DNA of 64,000 nt from Pseudonocardia acidicola. Its GTDB lineage: Bacteria > Actinomycetota > Actinomycetes > Mycobacteriales > Pseudonocardiaceae. The translations under genes were made by a program, and so were the position numbers. The DNA lies in contig NZ_JAAXLA010000021.1 in the NCBI RefSeq assembly GCF_012911935.1, positions 1 to 64,000 of the forward strand, given 5' to 3'. The notes beneath the pieces are model-generated. The model was not told the DNA's origin. It did no database searches and saw only the letters and a program-made list of their open reading frames with translations. Positions 24,141 to 32,953 of the stretch are shown piece by piece; position 1 is the first letter of the stretch; each line of letters opens with the position of its first letter.

Positions 24141-25756
24141 TGCGCGTCGCGGTCGCGGGCGGCGGCCCGGGCGGGCTGTTCTTCGCCACCCTGATCCGGC
24201 GGGCCGACCCGTCGATCGAGGTCACCGTGTTCGAGCGCAACCGCGCCGACGACACGTTCGGTTTCGGCGTGGTGTTCTCCGACCGCACGCTGGCCGGGAT
24301 CCACGAGGCCGACCCCGTGCTGCGCGAGGCGCTCACCTCCCGCGGCCGGCACTGGGACGACATCGAGGTCCGGCTCAAGGGGGAGCGGATCCGCTGCGGC
24401 GGCAACGGGATGGCCTCCATCGCGCGGCAGACCCTGCTGACGTTGATGCAGGCCCGCGCCCGCGACGTCGGCGCCCAGCTGCGGTTCTCCACCGAGGTCG
24501 GCCTCGACGACCTGCGCGACCACGACCTGATCGTGGCCGCGGACGGGACCGGCTCGCGGATCCGCGAACAGCTGTCCGCTGATCTGGGTTGCACGGTCGA
24601 GACCGCGACGGCCAAGTTCATCTGGTTCGGCACCGACTACATGTTCGACGGGCTGACCTTCGTCCACGAGCGCGGCCCACACGGCGTGTTCGCCGTGCAC
24701 GGCTACCCGATCAGCGCGGATGTCAGCACGTTCATCGTGGAGACCGACGAGGCGTCCTGGCGGGCGGCCGGTCTCGACGAGTTCGACGTCGCCCAGCCGC
24801 CGGGACCGAGCGACCTGATCAGCAAGGCGTACCTGGAGGAGCTGTTCGCCGAGCAGATCGACGGGCGGAAGCTGCTGGTCAACAACTCCCGCTGGGGCAA
24901 CTTCCGCACCCGGCGCACCAGCCGTTGGCACGCGGGCAACGTGGTGCTGCTCGGCGACGCGGTGCACACCGCGCACTTCTCGGTCGGATCCGGCACCAAG
25001 ATGGCGATGGAGGACGCGGTCGCGCTCAGCGCCGCGCTCGCCGCGCACCGCGACGACCTGCCCGCCGCGCTGGCCGCCTACGAGGCCGCCGCGCAGCCGT
25101 CGGTCGCGGCGATCCAGGACTCGGCCCGGCCGAGCCTGTCCTGGTGGGAGCACTTCGGCCGCTACCACGAGGTGTTCGAGCCGTGGCAGTTCGCGTACCA
25201 CTTCCTGTCCCGCAGCATCACCGACGCCCGGCTGGCCCGGCGCGCGCCGGAGTTCTCCCGGTCCAGCCACGCCGGGTGGGTGCGCCGGCACGGGGCCGAG
25301 CCGCTGCAGAGCCCGTTCGAGGTGGGCGGCGTGGCGCTGCCCGGGCGGGCCGTGGTCGTGGACCGGGATGCCGCCGTGCTGCGCGCCCCGGACGGAACCA
25401 CCCTCCCGCTGCACGACCATGGTCAGCGTTCCAGGGACATTCCGGCCGAATCCGGCCGCGCCGTCCCTGGCTCGGCGATCATGGTCGCCGCGCCGGATGG
25501 CGAGACCGGGCTGCCGGAGGTGTTCACCACGCTCGCCGGCCTCGTCGACGCCGGCCCGGCGCTGGTCGCGGTGCACGGCGGCACCCCGCACACCCGCACC
25601 CTGGTCTGCGAGCAGGCCCGGCTGCACCACGGGGTGCCCGTGCTGCTCGTCGACAACAGCCTGGACCGCGACCGCGCGGTCACCGCGGTGCTGTCCGGGC
25701 GGGCCGATCTGGTCGGCGGGTCGACCGAGGTCGTGGCGTCGTGGGACGCGGCGTGA
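24140..25756 (+). CDS. FAD monooxygenase, salicylyl-CoA 5-hydroxylase-like
   Basis: A 538-residue flavoprotein. Residues 1-370 form a group A aromatic hydroxylase: VAVAGGGPGGLFFATLIRR (FAD), DLIVAADGTGSRIR (DG motif) and GNVVLLGDAVHTAHFSVGSG (GD motif). The sequence FERNRADDTFGFGVVFSD is characteristic of the anthraniloyl-CoA/salicylyl-CoA hydroxylase group. In the known Streptomyces pathway SdgC hydroxylates salicylyl-CoA at C5 to the gentisyl level. The last 150 residues have no role in classical hydroxylases. HHGVPVLLVDN...LSGRADLV...WDAA resembles the end of an Old Yellow Enzyme barrel, so this may be a shortened relic of the reductase half found in anthraniloyl-CoA monooxygenase. Confidence 0.85.
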   Translation: MRVAVAGGGPGGLFFATLIRRADPSIEVTVFERNRADDTFGFGVVFSDRTLAGIHEADPVLREALTSRGRHWDDIEVRLKGERIRCGGNGMASIARQTLLTLMQARARDVGAQLRFSTEVGLDDLRDHDLIVAADGTGSRIREQLSADLGCTVETATAKFIWFGTDYMFDGLTFVHERGPHGVFAVHGYPISADVSTFIVETDEASWRAAGLDEFDVAQPPGPSDLISKAYLEELFAEQIDGRKLLVNNSRWGNFRTRRTSRWHAGNVVLLGDAVHTAHFSVGSGTKMAMEDAVALSAALAAHRDDLPAALAAYEAAAQPSVAAIQDSARPSLSWWEHFGRYHEVFEPWQFAYHFLSRSITDARLARRAPEFSRSSHAGWVRRHGAEPLQSPFEVGGVALPGRAVVVDRDAAVLRAPDGTTLPLHDHGQRSRDIPAESGRAVPGSAIMVAAPDGETGLPEVFTTLAGLVDAGPALVAVHGGTPHTRTLVCEQARLHHGVPVLLVDNSLDRDRAVTAVLSGRADLVGGSTEVVASWDAA

Positions 25757-25806
25757 CGGGCACTGCGAGCGGTCACACCAGGACCGGGATACGCCCACCG
25801 GAAAGC

Positions 25807-25838
25807 GCCGACTCGCCCTCCCGAAACTGCCGACTCGC
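25807..25838. repeat. Duplicated GCCGACTCGC motif
   Basis: GCCGACTCGC occurs at 25807-25816 and again at 25829-25838, 22 nt apart, in the only real gap of the salicylate operon. It could be a fragment of a dispersed genome repeat or a direct-repeat binding site. Confidence 0.45.
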
Positions 25839-25851
25839 GGGGGCAGGCGGG

Positions 25852-27924
25852 GTGGAGGTGGCGGCGCGGGCCGCGCTCGACGCGCTGTTCGCCCCGCGGG
25901 GCATCGCCGTGGTCGGTGCGTCACGGACCGCGTCGAAGCTGGGTGCGGTGATGGCCCGGTCGCTGCAGCGGTTCCCCGGGTACCTGGCGCTGGTCAACGC
26001 CCGCGACCCCGAGATGCACGCCTCGGTCCGGGACGCCGCCCGGGTCGGCCCCGTCGACCTGGCCGTGATCTGCGTCCCGGCGCCCGCCTCCGCGGCCACG
26101 GTGGCCGAGGCCGCGGACGCCGGGGCCCGGGCCGCGCTGGTCTGCGGCGGCGGGTTCGCCGAGATCGGACCCGAGGGTGAGCAGCACCAGCGGGCGCTGG
26201 CCGCGGTCGCCGCGCGCACCGGGATCCGGTTGCTCGGGCCCAACACCTCGGGCTTCCTGGTGCCCGCGCGGGGCCTGACCGCCAGCTTCGTGCCCGGCGT
26301 GTCCGACGTCCCCGCCGGCCGGGTCGCGGTGGTCGCGGCGAGCGGCGGGGTCAACCACGCGCTCGCCTTCCTGCTCACCGAGGCCGGGCACGGGGTGAGC
26401 CTCGCGGTCGGGCTGGGCAACGGGGTGGACCTCACCACCCCGGACGTGCTCGAGCACCTCGCAGATGACCCGGACACCACCGCGGTGGCGCTGCACGTCG
26501 AGTCGGTCGCCGACGGCCCGCGCCTGGCCGCCGCCGTCGCACGGCTGGCCCGGACCCGCCCGGTGGTCGCGCTGGTGGTGGGCCGCCACGACATCGGCGC
26601 CTTCGCCCGGTCGCACACCGGTGCGCTCGCCACCTCGTGGCGCACCACCCGCGCCGCGCTCGCACAGGCCGGCGCGGTGCTGGTGGACGACGAGCGGGAA
26701 CTGGTCGACGCCGCCGGGGCGCTGTCGCTGGCCCGGTTGCCGGCGGCCGCCGACCCCGGCGTGGGCGTGGTGACCGGGCAGGCGGGCCCCGGCCTGCTGC
26801 TGCTCGACGATCTGCGCGGCCGCGCGGCGCGGGTCCCGGAGCTGGGCGGGGGCGCCCGGAGCGCGCTCGCGGACGTCCTGCCGCCGCTGACCTACCAGTG
26901 CAATCCCGTGGACACCGGCCGGCCCGGCCCGGGCTTCGACCGGGTTCTGGGCGCTGTCGCCGACGACCCGGGGATCGACCTGGTCGCCGGGTATGCGCTG
27001 CACGAGCCGGCCGCGTTCGACCTGGTGGGTGCCGTCGACGCGTTCCGCGCCACGAGGCCGGGCGTGCCCCTGCTGCTCGGCGTCGGCGGGGCCGGGCCGG
27101 AGGTGGCCCGGACCCGCCGGGCCCTGCTCGACCGCGGCGTCCCGGTCGCCGGGGATCCGCGCGGGCTGGCCGCGATGACCGGCGCGCTGCTGGCCGACGC
27201 CCGGGCGCGGCACCGTGCCGGGGCCCCGGCGCACTGCGCGCGGCCGACGGCGGTGGTGCCCGGCCCCGGCCCGTGGGACGAGGACCAGGTCAAGGGCCTG
27301 CTGGACCTGCTCGGCGTGCCGACGATGCCACGCCGAGCCTGCCCCGACCGCGCGGCGGCGCACCGGGCGCTCGCCGAGCTGCCCGGTGCGGTCGCGGTGA
27401 AGATGCTGGACGCAGCCGTGCTGCACAAGACCGAGATCGGCGGGGTGCACCTCGGAGTGGGCAGCACCGGCCAACTCGATGCCGCGCTCGACGCGCTCGA
27501 GGCCGGCGGGGCCCGCCGGTTCCTCGTGGAGTCGATGGCCCCCGCCGGCGTCGACCTCGTGGTCGGTGCCCGCCGCGACCCGGTGTTCGGGCCGCTGGTG
27601 CTCGTCGGGCTCGGCGGGACCACCGCCGAGGCGCTGGCCGACGTGGCGCTGCGGCTCGCCCCATTGGACCCGGCCGAGGCCGCTGCCATGCCCGGTGAGC
27701 TCGCCGGTCGCGCGCTGCTCGACGGCTGGCGGGGCGGCCCGGTGCTGGACCGGCAGGCGCTCGCCGCGGTCGTGGTGGCCCTCGGCGACCTGCTGCACGC
27801 CCATCCCCAGCTCGACGAGATCGAGATCAACCCGCTGCGGCTGACCGTCGACGGCCTCGTCGCCCTCGACGCGGTCTGCCTCGCGACAGATCCGGAGGTG
27901 ACCCGTGGCCACAGCGATCAGTGA
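25852..27924 (+). CDS. ADP-forming-type acyl-CoA synthetase (salicylyl-CoA forming candidate)
   Basis: A 690-residue protein with the domain order of NDP-forming acyl-CoA synthetases: CoA-binding Rossmann domain (RGIAVVGASRTASKLGAVMA), succinyl-CoA ligase-like domains (PNTSGFLVP, RVAVVAASGGV, RSHTGALATSW) and a C-terminal ATP-grasp domain (VAVKMLDAAVLHKTEIGGVHLGV, EIEINPLRL). The phosphohistidine in SHTG is retained. In Streptomyces salicylate degradation SdgB makes salicylyl-CoA; this gene, between the hydroxylase and the aryl-AMP ligase, is the candidate. GTG 25852 is the likely start; GTG 25858 is equally possible. It overlaps the next gene by 20 nt. Confidence 0.82.
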   Translation: MEVAARAALDALFAPRGIAVVGASRTASKLGAVMARSLQRFPGYLALVNARDPEMHASVRDAARVGPVDLAVICVPAPASAATVAEAADAGARAALVCGGGFAEIGPEGEQHQRALAAVAARTGIRLLGPNTSGFLVPARGLTASFVPGVSDVPAGRVAVVAASGGVNHALAFLLTEAGHGVSLAVGLGNGVDLTTPDVLEHLADDPDTTAVALHVESVADGPRLAAAVARLARTRPVVALVVGRHDIGAFARSHTGALATSWRTTRAALAQAGAVLVDDERELVDAAGALSLARLPAAADPGVGVVTGQAGPGLLLLDDLRGRAARVPELGGGARSALADVLPPLTYQCNPVDTGRPGPGFDRVLGAVADDPGIDLVAGYALHEPAAFDLVGAVDAFRATRPGVPLLLGVGGAGPEVARTRRALLDRGVPVAGDPRGLAAMTGALLADARARHRAGAPAHCARPTAVVPGPGPWDEDQVKGLLDLLGVPTMPRRACPDRAAAHRALAELPGAVAVKMLDAAVLHKTEIGGVHLGVGSTGQLDAALDALEAGGARRFLVESMAPAGVDLVVGARRDPVFGPLVLVGLGGTTAEALADVALRLAPLDPAEAAAMPGELAGRALLDGWRGGPVLDRQALAAVVVALGDLLHAHPQLDEIEINPLRLTVDGLVALDAVCLATDPEVTRGHSDQ

Positions 27925-29578
27925 GGGCACCGTGCCCTGGCCCGAGGAGGACGCGGACCGCTTCGTGGCCGCCGGGTACTGGGCCGGACGGCCGCTCGGC
28001 GCCCTGCTGCGCGAGGTCGCCGACCGCACCCCGGACGCGCTCGCGCTCGTCGACGGCCCGTTCCGGTCGACCTACGCCGAGCTCGCCGACCGGGCCGATG
28101 CAGCCGCGTCCCGGCTGCTCGACCTGGGCCTGACCCGCGGCGACCGGATCGTCGTCCAGCTGGCCAACGGCTGGGAGTTCGTTGTCCTCACGCTGGCCTG
28201 CCTGCGGGCCGGGATCGTACCGGTGATGGCGCTGCCCGCGCACCGCCGCGCGGAGCTCGGCCACCTGGCCCGGCACGCCGAGGCGGCTGCGATCGCGGTG
28301 CCCGACCGGCTGCGCGACTTCGACCACCAGACGCTGGCCCATGAGCTGGCCGCGGAGGTGGACGGCCCGTGGCACGTGCTGGTCGCCGGTACGCACATCG
28401 CCCCCGGCGGCGTCGACCTGCGGGAACTGTGCGCACCGAGCAGCGACCCGGCGGCCGACCGGGCCCGCCTCGACGCCGCCCCGCCCGGCAGCCGCGATGT
28501 CGCGGTGTTCCTGCTGTCCGGGGGCACCACCGGACTGCCGAAGTTGATCGCCCGGACCCACGACGACTACGCCTACAACGCCCGGGCCAGCGCGCAGATC
28601 GCCGGCGTCGACGCCGGCGCGGTGTACCTGGTCAGCCTGCCGGCGAGCCACAACTTCCCGCTGGCCTGCCCGGGGATCCTCGGCACGCTGCTGGCCGGCG
28701 GGCGGGTCGTCATGCTCGCCTCGCCCGAGCCGGTGCGGGCGTTCGCCACCATCGCCGCCGAGGGCGTCACGCACACCGCGGTGGTGCCCGCCGTCGCCGG
28801 GCGCTGGCTCGAACAGCACGCCGACAACCCGTCCGATCAGCTCGCGTCGCTGCGGGTGCTGCAGGTCGGCGGCGCCCGGATGCCCGACGAGCTCGCCCGC
28901 CGGGTCCGCCCGCTGTTCGGCGCGACGCTGCAGCAGGTCTTCGGGATGGCCGAGGGGCTGCTCAACTACACCCGCCTCGACGACCCCGAGGACGTCATCT
29001 GCAGCACCCAGGGCCGGCCGCTGTGCGCGGGCGACGAGGTGCGCCTCGTCGACGAGCTCGACCGTGACGTCCCGGAGGGGGAGCCCGGGTCGCTGCTGAC
29101 CCGCGGCCCGTACACCCCGCGCGGCTACTACCGGGCCGCCGAGCAGAACGCCCGCGCGTTCACCGCCGACGGCTGGTACCGCAGCGGCGACATCTGCCGG
29201 CGCACGCGAGAGGGCAACCTCGTCGTCGAGGGCCGGGACAAGGACATGATCAACCGCGGTGGGGAGAAGATCTCCGCCGAGGAGGTGGAGAACCTCGTCT
29301 ACCAGGTCCCCGGGGTCAGCCGGGTCGCCGCGGTGGCCATGCCCGACGCGGAGCTGGGGGAGCGGGTCTGCGTGTACGTCGTCGCGCGGCCGGGGCATAC
29401 GGTGACCCTGGAGCAGCTGCGCACCTCGATGGAGGCGGCCGGGGTCGCCCGGTTCACGCTGCCCGAACACCTGGTGCTCTGCGACGAACTGCCGGCCACC
29501 AAGGTCGGGAAGATCGACAAGAAGGCGCTGCGCGCGGACATCGCCGCCCGGCTCGGCGCCACCGTGGGGAGCGTGTGA
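27905..29578 (+). CDS. Aryl-AMP ligase (salicylyl-AMP ligase-like)
   Basis: A 557-residue ANL-superfamily adenylating enzyme of the 2,3-dihydroxybenzoate/salicylate-AMP ligase type. The P-loop is FLLSGGTTGLPKLIARTH (near 200). Aromatic-acid ligases show NYTRLDDPEDVICSTQGRPL, seen here near 355. The hinge/A8 region is GDICRRTREGNLVVEGRDKDMINRGGEKIS and the catalytic Lys is in TKVGKIDKKALR. It corresponds to SdgA, which makes salicylyl-AMP ahead of CoA transfer. No carrier protein or siderophore genes are adjacent, which supports a catabolic role. GTG 27905 lies inside the preceding gene's end, giving translational coupling. Confidence 0.88.
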   Translation: MATAISEGTVPWPEEDADRFVAAGYWAGRPLGALLREVADRTPDALALVDGPFRSTYAELADRADAAASRLLDLGLTRGDRIVVQLANGWEFVVLTLACLRAGIVPVMALPAHRRAELGHLARHAEAAAIAVPDRLRDFDHQTLAHELAAEVDGPWHVLVAGTHIAPGGVDLRELCAPSSDPAADRARLDAAPPGSRDVAVFLLSGGTTGLPKLIARTHDDYAYNARASAQIAGVDAGAVYLVSLPASHNFPLACPGILGTLLAGGRVVMLASPEPVRAFATIAAEGVTHTAVVPAVAGRWLEQHADNPSDQLASLRVLQVGGARMPDELARRVRPLFGATLQQVFGMAEGLLNYTRLDDPEDVICSTQGRPLCAGDEVRLVDELDRDVPEGEPGSLLTRGPYTPRGYYRAAEQNARAFTADGWYRSGDICRRTREGNLVVEGRDKDMINRGGEKISAEEVENLVYQVPGVSRVAAVAMPDAELGERVCVYVVARPGHTVTLEQLRTSMEAAGVARFTLPEHLVLCDELPATKVGKIDKKALRADIAARLGATVGSV

Positions 29579-30303
29579 TGAGCCGGCACGATCTGGCGGT
29601 GACCCGGCCCTGGATGGCCGAGGGCACGACGGTGCTGTTCGGGGCGGTCGATCGGCTCTCCGACGGCGATCTGCGCGGGCCCGGCGTGCTGCCGGGCTGG
29701 ACCCGGGCGCACGTCATCGGGCACGTGGCGCGCAACGCCGAGGCGCTCGGCCGATTGGCGGCCTGGGCCCGCACCGGGGTGGAGACCCCGATGTACGCCG
29801 ACCGGCAGCAGCGCGCCACGGAGATCGAGGCGTCGGCGGCGTGGCCCGCGGCGACGCTGCGCGCGGACCTCACCGCCACCGCGGCGGCCCTCGACACCGC
29901 CCTGGACGCCCTCGACGACGCAGCCTGGAAGGCGTCGGTACGCAGCGCCCAGGGCCGCGTCATCCCGGCCGCCGAGATCCCGTGGATGCGGGTCCGGGAG
30001 GTGTGGCTGCACGCCGTCGACCTCGACGCCGGGGTGGGGGTCGCCGACCTGCCTGCCGGGGTGGTCGACGCCCTGCTCGACGACGTGACCGGCGCGCTGT
30101 CCGGCCGCGACGGCTGCCCGCCGGTGCGGCTGGAGCCCGCCGACCGGGATCGCGGCTGGCGCCTCGGCCCGGACGACGCCGATCCGGTCGTCGTGGCGGC
30201 ACCCGCCGCCGACCTGCTGGCCTGGGCGGCCGGCCGCGACGACGGTGCCCGCCTCGCGGCCGGCCGTGGCGCGGGTGTCCCGGAGCTGCCCCGCTGGTTG
30301 TGA
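29578..30303 (+). CDS. Mycothiol-dependent maleylpyruvate isomerase
   Basis: A 241-residue DinB/MDMPI-fold protein. The zinc ligands fit the characterised corynebacterial enzyme: a His in TRAHVIGHVARNAEALG and the Glu/His pair of VREVWLHAVDLDAG spaced by four. The C-terminal SCP2-like domain (about 160-241) is present. It isomerises maleylpyruvate to fumarylpyruvate with mycothiol as cofactor, joining the dioxygenase to the fumarylpyruvate hydrolase. ATG 29578 overlaps the ligase stop by ATGA. The mycothiol requirement is itself evidence for an actinobacterial host. Confidence 0.9.
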   Translation: MSRHDLAVTRPWMAEGTTVLFGAVDRLSDGDLRGPGVLPGWTRAHVIGHVARNAEALGRLAAWARTGVETPMYADRQQRATEIEASAAWPAATLRADLTATAAALDTALDALDDAAWKASVRSAQGRVIPAAEIPWMRVREVWLHAVDLDAGVGVADLPAGVVDALLDDVTGALSGRDGCPPVRLEPADRDRGWRLGPDDADPVVVAAPAADLLAWAAGRDDGARLAAGRGAGVPELPRWL

Positions 30304-30376
30304 CGTCGCGGTGACGGCGTCCGCCTGCACCGCGCCGGGCGGCGTGAGCGGGCGGGTCCTGGGTAACCGGGGCGGG

Positions 30377-31792
30377 ATGAGCGAGAACCGGCCCGGCGAT
30401 GCCACACGGCGTCCACCCGACGGCACCTCCCCGAATGGGCCCGGGGACGACGTGCTCGTCGTCGACGCGTCGAGGTTGAAGCGCACGATCGCCGGTACCG
30501 CGGTCGGCAACATGATGGAGTGGTACGACTTCGGGGTCTACAGCTACGTGGCCGTGACCCTGGGGAAGGTCTTCTTCCCCGGCTCCAGCGGGCCGGTCCA
30601 GCTGATCTCGACGTTCGCCACGTTCGCCGCGGCCTTCCTGATCCGTCCGCTCGGCGGCTTCTTCTTCGGCCCGCTCGGCGACCGGATCGGCCGCAAACGG
30701 GTGCTGGCCACCACGATGATCCTGATGGCGATCGGCACCTTCTGCATCGGGCTGCTGCCCGGTTACGACACGATCGGCATCTGGGCCCCGATCCTGCTGC
30801 TCGTCGTCCGGCTCGTGCAGGGGTTCTCCACCGGCGGTGAGTACGGCTCGGCGATGACGTTCATCTCCGAGCACTCCCCGGACCGCCGCCGCGGGTTCCT
30901 GTCCAGCTGGCTGGAGTTCGGCACCCTGTCCGGCTACGTGCTGGGCGCGGCGATAGCCACCGGACTGACCGCCACCCTGACCGAGACGCAGATGCTCTCG
31001 TGGGGCTGGCGGATCCCGTTCTTCGTCGCCGGCCCGCTCGGCCTGGCCGGGCTGTACATGCGGCTCAAGCTGGAGGAGACCCCGGCCTTCGAGTACCTCG
31101 CGGGCCACGAACACCGCACGATGAACATCCGCGAGGAGTTCCGGCGCATCATCGTCGAGCACCGGCGCCCGGTGCTGGTGTGCATGGGCCTGGTCCTGGT
31201 GTGGAACGTGACCAACTACATGCTCACGTCGTACATGCCGAACTACCTGTCCACCGCGCTCGCCGTGCCCGAGGCCACCGCGCTGCTGGTCGTGCTGATC
31301 GTCATGGCCGTGCTGATGGTGGTGATCACGTTCGTCGGTCGCCTGTCCGACCGGGTCGGGCGCCGTCCGGTGCTCATGACCGGCTGCATCCTGCTCATCC
31401 TCGGCTCGGTGCCCGCGATGCTGATCATCCGCAACGCCACGTTCAGTCCGATTCTCATCGGCTGCATGCTGATGGGGCTGATGCTGGTGTGCTTCAGCAG
31501 TACCGAGCCGGCCACCCTGCCCGCGCTGTTCCCCACCGACGTGCGCGCCGGAGCGCTGTCGGTGGCGTTCAACATCTCCGTGTCGTTGTTCGGCGGCACC
31601 ACCCCGCTGGTCACCGCGGCGCTGGTGACCGCGACCCACAGCCTGCTGATGCCGGGGTTCTACCTGATGGCGGCGGGGATCATCGGCGCCGTCGCCGTGC
31701 TGTTCGCCCCGGAGACCGCAGGCCGGCCGCTGCCCGGTTCGCCGCCGGTGGCCGCCGACGAGGCGGAGGCCCGCAAGCTGGTCGGGTACTGA
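30377..31792 (+). CDS. MHS-family MFS transporter, probable salicylate/aromatic acid uptake
   Basis: A 471-residue metabolite:H+ symporter with 12 helices. The MHS signature is clear: GTAVGNMMEWYDFGVYSYVA in TM1, RPLGGFFFGPLGDRIGRKRVL in the TM2-3 loop, and RLVQGFSTGGEYGSAMTFISE in TM4-5. MHS members take up proline/betaine, citrate, shikimate or aromatic acids. Its place at the end of the salicylate genes makes an aromatic acid likely. ATG 30377 has GGGGCGGG upstream; the first 40 residues are hydrophilic and the open frame begins earlier without a ribosome site. Confidence 0.88.
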   Translation: MSENRPGDATRRPPDGTSPNGPGDDVLVVDASRLKRTIAGTAVGNMMEWYDFGVYSYVAVTLGKVFFPGSSGPVQLISTFATFAAAFLIRPLGGFFFGPLGDRIGRKRVLATTMILMAIGTFCIGLLPGYDTIGIWAPILLLVVRLVQGFSTGGEYGSAMTFISEHSPDRRRGFLSSWLEFGTLSGYVLGAAIATGLTATLTETQMLSWGWRIPFFVAGPLGLAGLYMRLKLEETPAFEYLAGHEHRTMNIREEFRRIIVEHRRPVLVCMGLVLVWNVTNYMLTSYMPNYLSTALAVPEATALLVVLIVMAVLMVVITFVGRLSDRVGRRPVLMTGCILLILGSVPAMLIIRNATFSPILIGCMLMGLMLVCFSSTEPATLPALFPTDVRAGALSVAFNISVSLFGGTTPLVTAALVTATHSLLMPGFYLMAAGIIGAVAVLFAPETAGRPLPGSPPVAADEAEARKLVGY

Positions 31793-31857
31793 CCGGCTTC
31801 CCCTCGGGGGCCGGACTGGGCACGCTGTATCTCTCGTGCCGCCGGAGGTGGGTGCCG

Positions 31858-32844
31858 ATGCTGCTGCTGCACCGCGAGCAGATCGAGGACCTGCTCGACC
31901 TGGACGAACTGATCGACGCGCTCGGCCCGGCGATGGCCGATCTCAGTTCCGGCCGCGCGTCGGTGCCGGACCGGGTCGCGGCGGGCGTCCCGAATCGGGA
32001 AGGGCTGCTCACGGCGACGCCGGGGTACGTGCCCTCGTCCCAGGTGCTGATGGCCGAGCTCGTCTCGTGGTACCCGCACAACGCCGGCACCGGCCTGCCG
32101 ACCCGCCAGGCCGTCATCGTCGCATTCGACCCGGACACCGGCGAGCCCAGCGCGCTGCTCGACGGCACCGCGATCATCACGATCCGCACCGGTGCGTGCT
32201 CGGCACTGTCGGTGCGGCTGCTCGCCCGCCCCGACGCCGAGGTGCTCACGATCATCGGAACCGGGGTGCAGGCCCGCTCGCACGCCCGCGCCGTGTCCCG
32301 GGTCCGGCGGCTCCGGCAGATCCGGATCGCCGGCCGGGACCCGGTGAAGGCCGCGGATGCGGCCGTCGAGCTGTCCGCGGAGCTTCCGGTCGACGTCGTG
32401 GTGGTGGCGTCGATCCGGGAGGCGCTCGACGGCGCGGACATCGTCTGCGCCACCACCCACGCGGTGGTGCCGGTCGTCCGCCGGGCGTGGCTGAGCCCCG
32501 GGGTGCACGTCGCGTCGGTGGGCCACAACTCCGCCGGCCGGGAGATCGACGACGACACGATCGCCGACGCGTTGGTCTGTGTGGAGTCCCGCGCCGCGGT
32601 GCTGGCCCCGTTCCCGGCGGGCAGCAACGACCTGCTCGAACCCATCGAGAACGGCGTCATCAAGCCCGACCACCTGCACGCCGAGCTCGGTGAGCTCGTC
32701 GCCGGGGCCCGGCCCGGGCGCAGCTCGCCGGAGCAGATCACCCTGTTCAAGTCGGTCGGGGTGGCCGTCGAGGACGCCGCGGCCGTGGCGCTGGTCCTGC
32801 AGGCGGCCTGGGACCAGGGGGTCGGTGACGAGATCCGGATCTAG
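31858..32844 (+). CDS. Ornithine cyclodeaminase/mu-crystallin family protein
   Basis: A 328-residue NAD(P)-binding protein. LTIIGTGVQARSHARAVSRV near residue 135 is the dinucleotide loop, followed by DIVCATTHAVVPVV and GVHVASVGHNSAGREIDD, both typical of the OCD/mu-crystallin family. Members include ornithine cyclodeaminase, alanine dehydrogenase and ketimine reductases; the exact reaction cannot be assigned. It lies 65 nt after the MHS transporter on the same strand, but its link to salicylate use is unproven. ATG 31858 follows GGAGG by 9 nt, better placed than GTG 31852. Confidence 0.85.
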   Translation: MLLLHREQIEDLLDLDELIDALGPAMADLSSGRASVPDRVAAGVPNREGLLTATPGYVPSSQVLMAELVSWYPHNAGTGLPTRQAVIVAFDPDTGEPSALLDGTAIITIRTGACSALSVRLLARPDAEVLTIIGTGVQARSHARAVSRVRRLRQIRIAGRDPVKAADAAVELSAELPVDVVVVASIREALDGADIVCATTHAVVPVVRRAWLSPGVHVASVGHNSAGREIDDDTIADALVCVESRAAVLAPFPAGSNDLLEPIENGVIKPDHLHAELGELVAGARPGRSSPEQITLFKSVGVAVEDAAAVALVLQAAWDQGVGDEIRI

Positions 32845-32953
32845 GGCCCACCCTCCGGCGCGGAGCCGCAGATGCGTGGGCGATCCGCCGGTTACTCCAC
32901 CCGGGGCGGGCGGCCCATCGACGCCACCAGTTCCGGGAGACGCTGACCCGGAA

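Noticed and set aside
24050..25924. 624-codon minus-strand frame opposite the salicylyl-CoA hydroxylase-like gene
   Set aside because: Shadow of the flavoprotein gene on the plus strand, with compositional bias and no recognisable motif. Several others of this kind occur throughout.
27905..29578. Siderophore-type salicylate-AMP ligase
   Set aside because: No carrier domain, NRPS or isochorismate gene is adjacent, while gentisate pathway genes overlap it on both sides, so a catabolic role is more likely.
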